In this document: in pieces, positions 62,201-64,000 of the stretch | Numbering within the stretch: position 1 is the first letter of the stretch | How the letters are laid out: each line of letters begins with the position of its first letter | DNA from: Eremophila alpestris peregrina | Taxonomy: Eukaryota; Chordata; Aves; Passeriformes; Alaudidae | Assembly (NCBI GenBank): GCA_009792885.1 | Contig: WMCF01000034.1 | Location: 8,230,448-8,294,447, forward strand | Direction: 5' to 3' | Length of the DNA: 64,000 nucleotides | Program-made: the position numbers and the translations under genes | Notes under the pieces: model-generated | Seen by the model: only the letters and a program-made list of their open reading frames with translations | What the model was told of the DNA's origin: nothing | The model's database searches: none

Positions 62201-63414
62201 TAGGATTCCTCCGAATCAATGCCCCCATTATCCTGCACGTATTGGAAAGCCTGGTCCATGAGACCACCATTACAGCCTTGATTCCCCTCAGGGCGAGAGC
62301 AATCCACCAGATTCTGTTCACTCAGTGAAACAAGTTTGCCAGTTTTTCTGAAGTGCTGCCCTTCAAGAGCTCCTGTTGTGCTGAAAGCCCAGCATGATCC
62401 ACACTGACCCTGAAGTATGAAGCAAAATAGTAAGTTAAAAACCCAGACAGTTACAAAATGATACTTAGTTCAGTAAGCTTAAACTAGGCACCATTAAACT
62501 GATACAGTGTTTTTCCCCTATGAAAGTGGATGTAGCGTTCAGGAAACTGGACCTGGTTAGAAATTCACCATCAGATAGTAGTACCTGGTCTTTAACTGGA
62601 GTTACATATCCCTTCTCTCGCCAATCTACTGATCGTGGCGCTTCCAGAAAGTTGGGCTCAAGAAACTGGGATCCTCTGTATTTTCTTTCAGACTTCTTGT
62701 GTACGTAACCATTCATCAGCTGTCTGAACTCTTCAGTTGTCTGAAAAACAAATCAATATATGCAGTCACTATCTATTACACACCATTACTTAGAACTGTA
62801 CTTTGCATGTCCCTATACGTACCATGTCACCAAACTGATTCATTCCCAGCTTGTAGGTGTGTTTTCCTAATGCATGATCCAGATTATGGATTTCAATCAT
62901 TTTCAAGTTCTTCTCCCACACCACTCTTCTCCAGCCTTCCTCTCTCTAAGAGGCCAAAATAAAAGAATACTTCAAGGAGGCATTTCAAACCAAGTTCGCT
63001 TGCACAACAAGCTTTTTAAGGCTCATAATACTCGGGCAAATGTAGACTACTCAAATGGGAAACATGAACGGTATTAAGTGGTCCTTTTGCCGCCCTCATA
63101 ACAAAAACAACGAGTACAGTGCAGCTGAGTCAATACACCAACACAGGAAAGGAGCCTGGGAAGAGGATTATGCTTCCCAAGCGCTGCCCATAGCCGGCGT
63201 TGTAACAAAGCAAACATGACTCAGCTGGTGGGGCCCAGCTCCGTGCGCTCAGCGCTCGCCCAGCGCAGCGCCTACGCCGGCGGCTCACCTCATGATAGTC
63301 CTTCTTGTGCCACGACTTCCACAGCTGCCAGTGGTCGTCCAGCTCGGGGTCCAGCCTCGGCGCGCCGAGAACCACGCCCAAGCAGAGGCACAGTGTGGCC
63401 AGGAAAGGGTTCAT
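59131..63414 (-). CDS. CTSL: Cathepsin L, 7 coding exons
   Basis: Lysosomal endopeptidase of the papain family (C1A), made as a preproenzyme. The CDS on the minus strand joins 63414-63289, 62945-62823, 62740-62585, 62409-62185, 60644-60476, 60142-60025 and 59230-59131: 1017 nt, 338 residues, against 333 in human. A signal peptide covers about residues 1-17. The propeptide has the ERFNIN pattern (Glu44, Arg48, Trp52, Asn55, Ile59, Asn63) and a GxNxFxD motif at 76-82. The mature enzyme starts near APRSVDW (residue 117). The catalytic triad is Cys141 (CGSCWAF), His281 (LDHGV) and Asn305 (KNSWG). Asn225-Asp-Thr is the conserved glycosylation site used for mannose-6-phosphate sorting. A non-coding first exon precedes the ATG. 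It is convergent with FBP2 and unrelated in function. Confidence 0.97.
60025..60142 (-). CDS. CTSL: CTSL sixth coding exon (catalytic His, Asn)
   Basis: 118 nt, from the second base of Gly267 to two bases of Ser306. It encodes GIYYEPDCSSEDLDHGV with catalytic His281, the VVGYGF strand and YWIVKN with Asn305. Confidence 0.96.
60373..60391. repeat. T19 homopolymer in a CTSL intron
   Basis: A run of 19 T residues in the 333-bp intron between the fifth and sixth coding exons, about 100 bases from the fifth-exon donor. Confidence 0.9.
60476..60644 (-). CDS. CTSL: CTSL fifth coding exon
   Basis: 169 nt, from DDEDCRYKAEYNAANDTGF to FQFYQS plus one base of the next Gly codon. It carries the conserved NDT glycosylation sequon (Asn225) and the VGPVSVAIDAGH strand. 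Confidence 0.95.
62185..62409 (-). CDS. CTSL: CTSL fourth coding exon (catalytic Cys)
   Basis: 75 codons, phase 0. It opens with GQCGSCWAFSTTGALEGQ (catalytic Cys141) and continues through SLSEQNLVDCS and NGGLMDQAFQYVQDNGG to SYPYTAK, all hallmark cathepsin L sequence. Confidence 0.97.
62585..62740 (-). CDS. CTSL: CTSL third coding exon
   Basis: 52 codons, phase 0, starting TTEEFRQLMNG. It spans the end of the propeptide and the mature N-terminus APRSVDWREKGYVTPVKDQ, ending just before the catalytic GQCGSCW block. Confidence 0.95.
62823..62945 (-). CDS. CTSL: CTSL second coding exon
   Basis: 41 codons, phase 0. It encodes the propeptide inhibitor core: the ERFNIN helix (REEGWRRVVWEKNLK...) and GMNQFGDM. 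It is followed by an 82-bp intron, the shortest of the window. Confidence 0.95.
63289..63414 (-). CDS. CTSL: CTSL first coding exon
   Basis: 42 codons from ATG at 63414, ending at donor GTGAGC. It encodes the hydrophobic signal peptide (LCLCLGVVLG) and the start of the propeptide (HWQLWKSWHKKDYHE). Only ten bases of 5' UTR separate the ATG from the preceding splice acceptor. Confidence 0.95.
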
Positions 63415-63424
63415 GCTGGCAGAT

Positions 63425-63736
63425 CTGCCAAGGACGGAGGAACAGCGGTGAGACAGGGCGCCCTGAGAGCGGGGGCTGCCAGACCCCAGGCCGCCCGCGC
63501 CTTCTCCGCCGGCGATCGGCCGGAGCCGAGCGCCCCGCGCTGCCCGCCCCGCCCTCGGCCGCGACTGTAAACAAGCCCGGGCGGCGGGGCCGGGACGCGG
63601 GGTGCGCAGTCGGGAGTCTCCCGAGGGAGCGGCTGGAATGGCGGCTCCTTCCCGCCAGGAACCGCCTCAGCGCGGGACGAGGACGCGGCCGAGGCGGGCC
63701 CTCTCCCCGCGCCCCCGCCTCGCATCCCACGCTCAC
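63425..63736 (-). other. CTSL: CTSL 5' UTR intron
   Basis: On the minus strand a donor CTTG|GTGAGC (exon end at 63737) and an acceptor TTGGCAG (exon start at 63424) frame a 312-bp GC-rich intron. The coding exon thus has a ten-base 5' UTR, and a separate non-coding exon lies upstream, as in mammalian cathepsin L genes. The long minus-strand open frame across this region is a CpG-island artefact. Confidence 0.75.
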
Positions 63737-63890
63737 CAAGCTCGAGGGTCTCCGCTGCACCCCTGCCTTCTCTGCCCGGCTTGGCTCGGCCTCCGCGGCC
63801 CCTCTTATCCCGGCCGCGGCCGTGCCCGCCCCGCCGCGCCCATTGGCGGCCGGGCCGGGCCGCGCCTCCCGCCGGGCGGGGCGGGATCCG
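63737..63890 (-). promoter_or_regulatory. CTSL: CTSL promoter and non-coding exon 1
   Basis: Reading on the minus strand there is a GC-box cluster (63874-63885 on the plus strand), a CCAAT box (plus ATTGG, 63842-63846), a TATA-like GGATAAGAG (63802-63810) and then the non-coding exon ending at 63737. Spacing predicts transcription starting near 63,775. CpG-dense sequence extends from about 63,240 to 63,920. Confidence 0.6.
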
Positions 63891-63955
63891 CCGAGGGTGC
63901 CCCGCATCACCCCCGGGACGGGGCAGGGAGCGTCCGGAGATGGTGCGGGGCCTCC

Positions 63956-64000
63956 CTGGGGCAATCCCCCTGGGGCAGTCTCCCTGGGGCAGTCTCCCTG
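63956..64000. repeat. 14-bp minisatellite running off the window
   Basis: Tandem copies of CTGGGGCAGTCTCC at 63956-63969 (two changes), 63970-63983 and 63984-63997, with a fourth copy begun at the window end. The array lies just upstream of the CTSL promoter; its full length is unknown. Confidence 0.9.

Larger units (their letters stand above)
59231..63288 (-). other. CTSL: CTSL introns within the CDS
   Basis: The introns are 62946-63288, 62741-62822, 62410-62584, 60645-62184, 60143-60475 and 59231-60024. All are GT-AG on the minus strand. A T19 run lies at 60373-60391. No nested gene was seen in the 1.5 kb intron. Confidence 0.8.

Noticed and set aside
63290..63964. 224-codon minus-strand open frame
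   Set aside because: It crosses the CTSL promoter, non-coding exon, 5' UTR intron and first coding exon in another frame. High GC content makes stop codons rare; the composition is Pro/Arg/Ala-rich low complexity.
1..64000. tRNA, rRNA, CRISPR arrays, operons, phage or endogenous retrovirus
   Set aside because: None of their sequence signatures was seen on either strand. The DNA is an ordinary vertebrate locus with spliced genes.

Overview
This is vertebrate nuclear DNA, almost certainly from a bird. It holds three complete, intron-containing protein genes separated by AT-rich non-coding DNA, and the only clear dispersed repeats are two CR1 LINE copies, the dominant transposon family of birds. 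The cathepsin L protein read from the minus strand is the avian type. I see no operons, tRNA or rRNA genes, CRISPR arrays or viral genes.

Layout. Bases 1-10,600 are non-coding, apart from a short CR1 3' fragment near 4.6-4.8 kb. FBP1 (liver-type fructose-1,6-bisphosphatase) runs left to right with seven coding exons from 10,884 to 20,390, from a GC-box promoter inside a CpG-rich patch. After a 4.8 kb gap comes its tandem paralogue FBP2 (muscle type), also seven exons on the plus strand, 25,237-45,147. The two genes share every intron position and phase, and exon lengths match to within one codon. A 5'-truncated, frameshifted CR1 copy lies at about 46.7-48.8 kb, followed by about 10 kb with no recognisable gene. 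CTSL (cathepsin L) runs right to left from a CpG-island promoter near 63.8 kb to its stop codon at 59,131, so FBP2 and CTSL are convergent.

Function. FBP1 and FBP2 hydrolyse fructose-1,6-bisphosphate to fructose-6-phosphate: FBP1 in hepatic and renal gluconeogenesis, FBP2 in muscle, where it supports glycogen resynthesis and opposes phosphofructokinase. Isoform-diagnostic residues (Glu versus Lys at mature position 20, Gln versus Glu at 69) assign the two copies clearly. CTSL is a lysosomal papain-family cysteine protease with no pathway link to its neighbours.

Most interesting signals. FBP2 has an extra alanine codon exactly where the AMP-binding loop starts, plus Lys in place of the AMP-site Arg140 and Pro in place of Ser131. 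Together these suggest altered AMP inhibition of the muscle enzyme. FBP1 lacks the last Lys of the KKKGK nuclear-localisation motif and has a weak exon 5 donor. There is also a 59-base T tract in FBP2 intron 5, a compound ACT/GCT microsatellite in FBP2 intron 1, and a threefold 15-bp repeat three bases after the FBP2 stop. All coordinates were worked out by reading the sequence by eye; nothing was aligned or searched.
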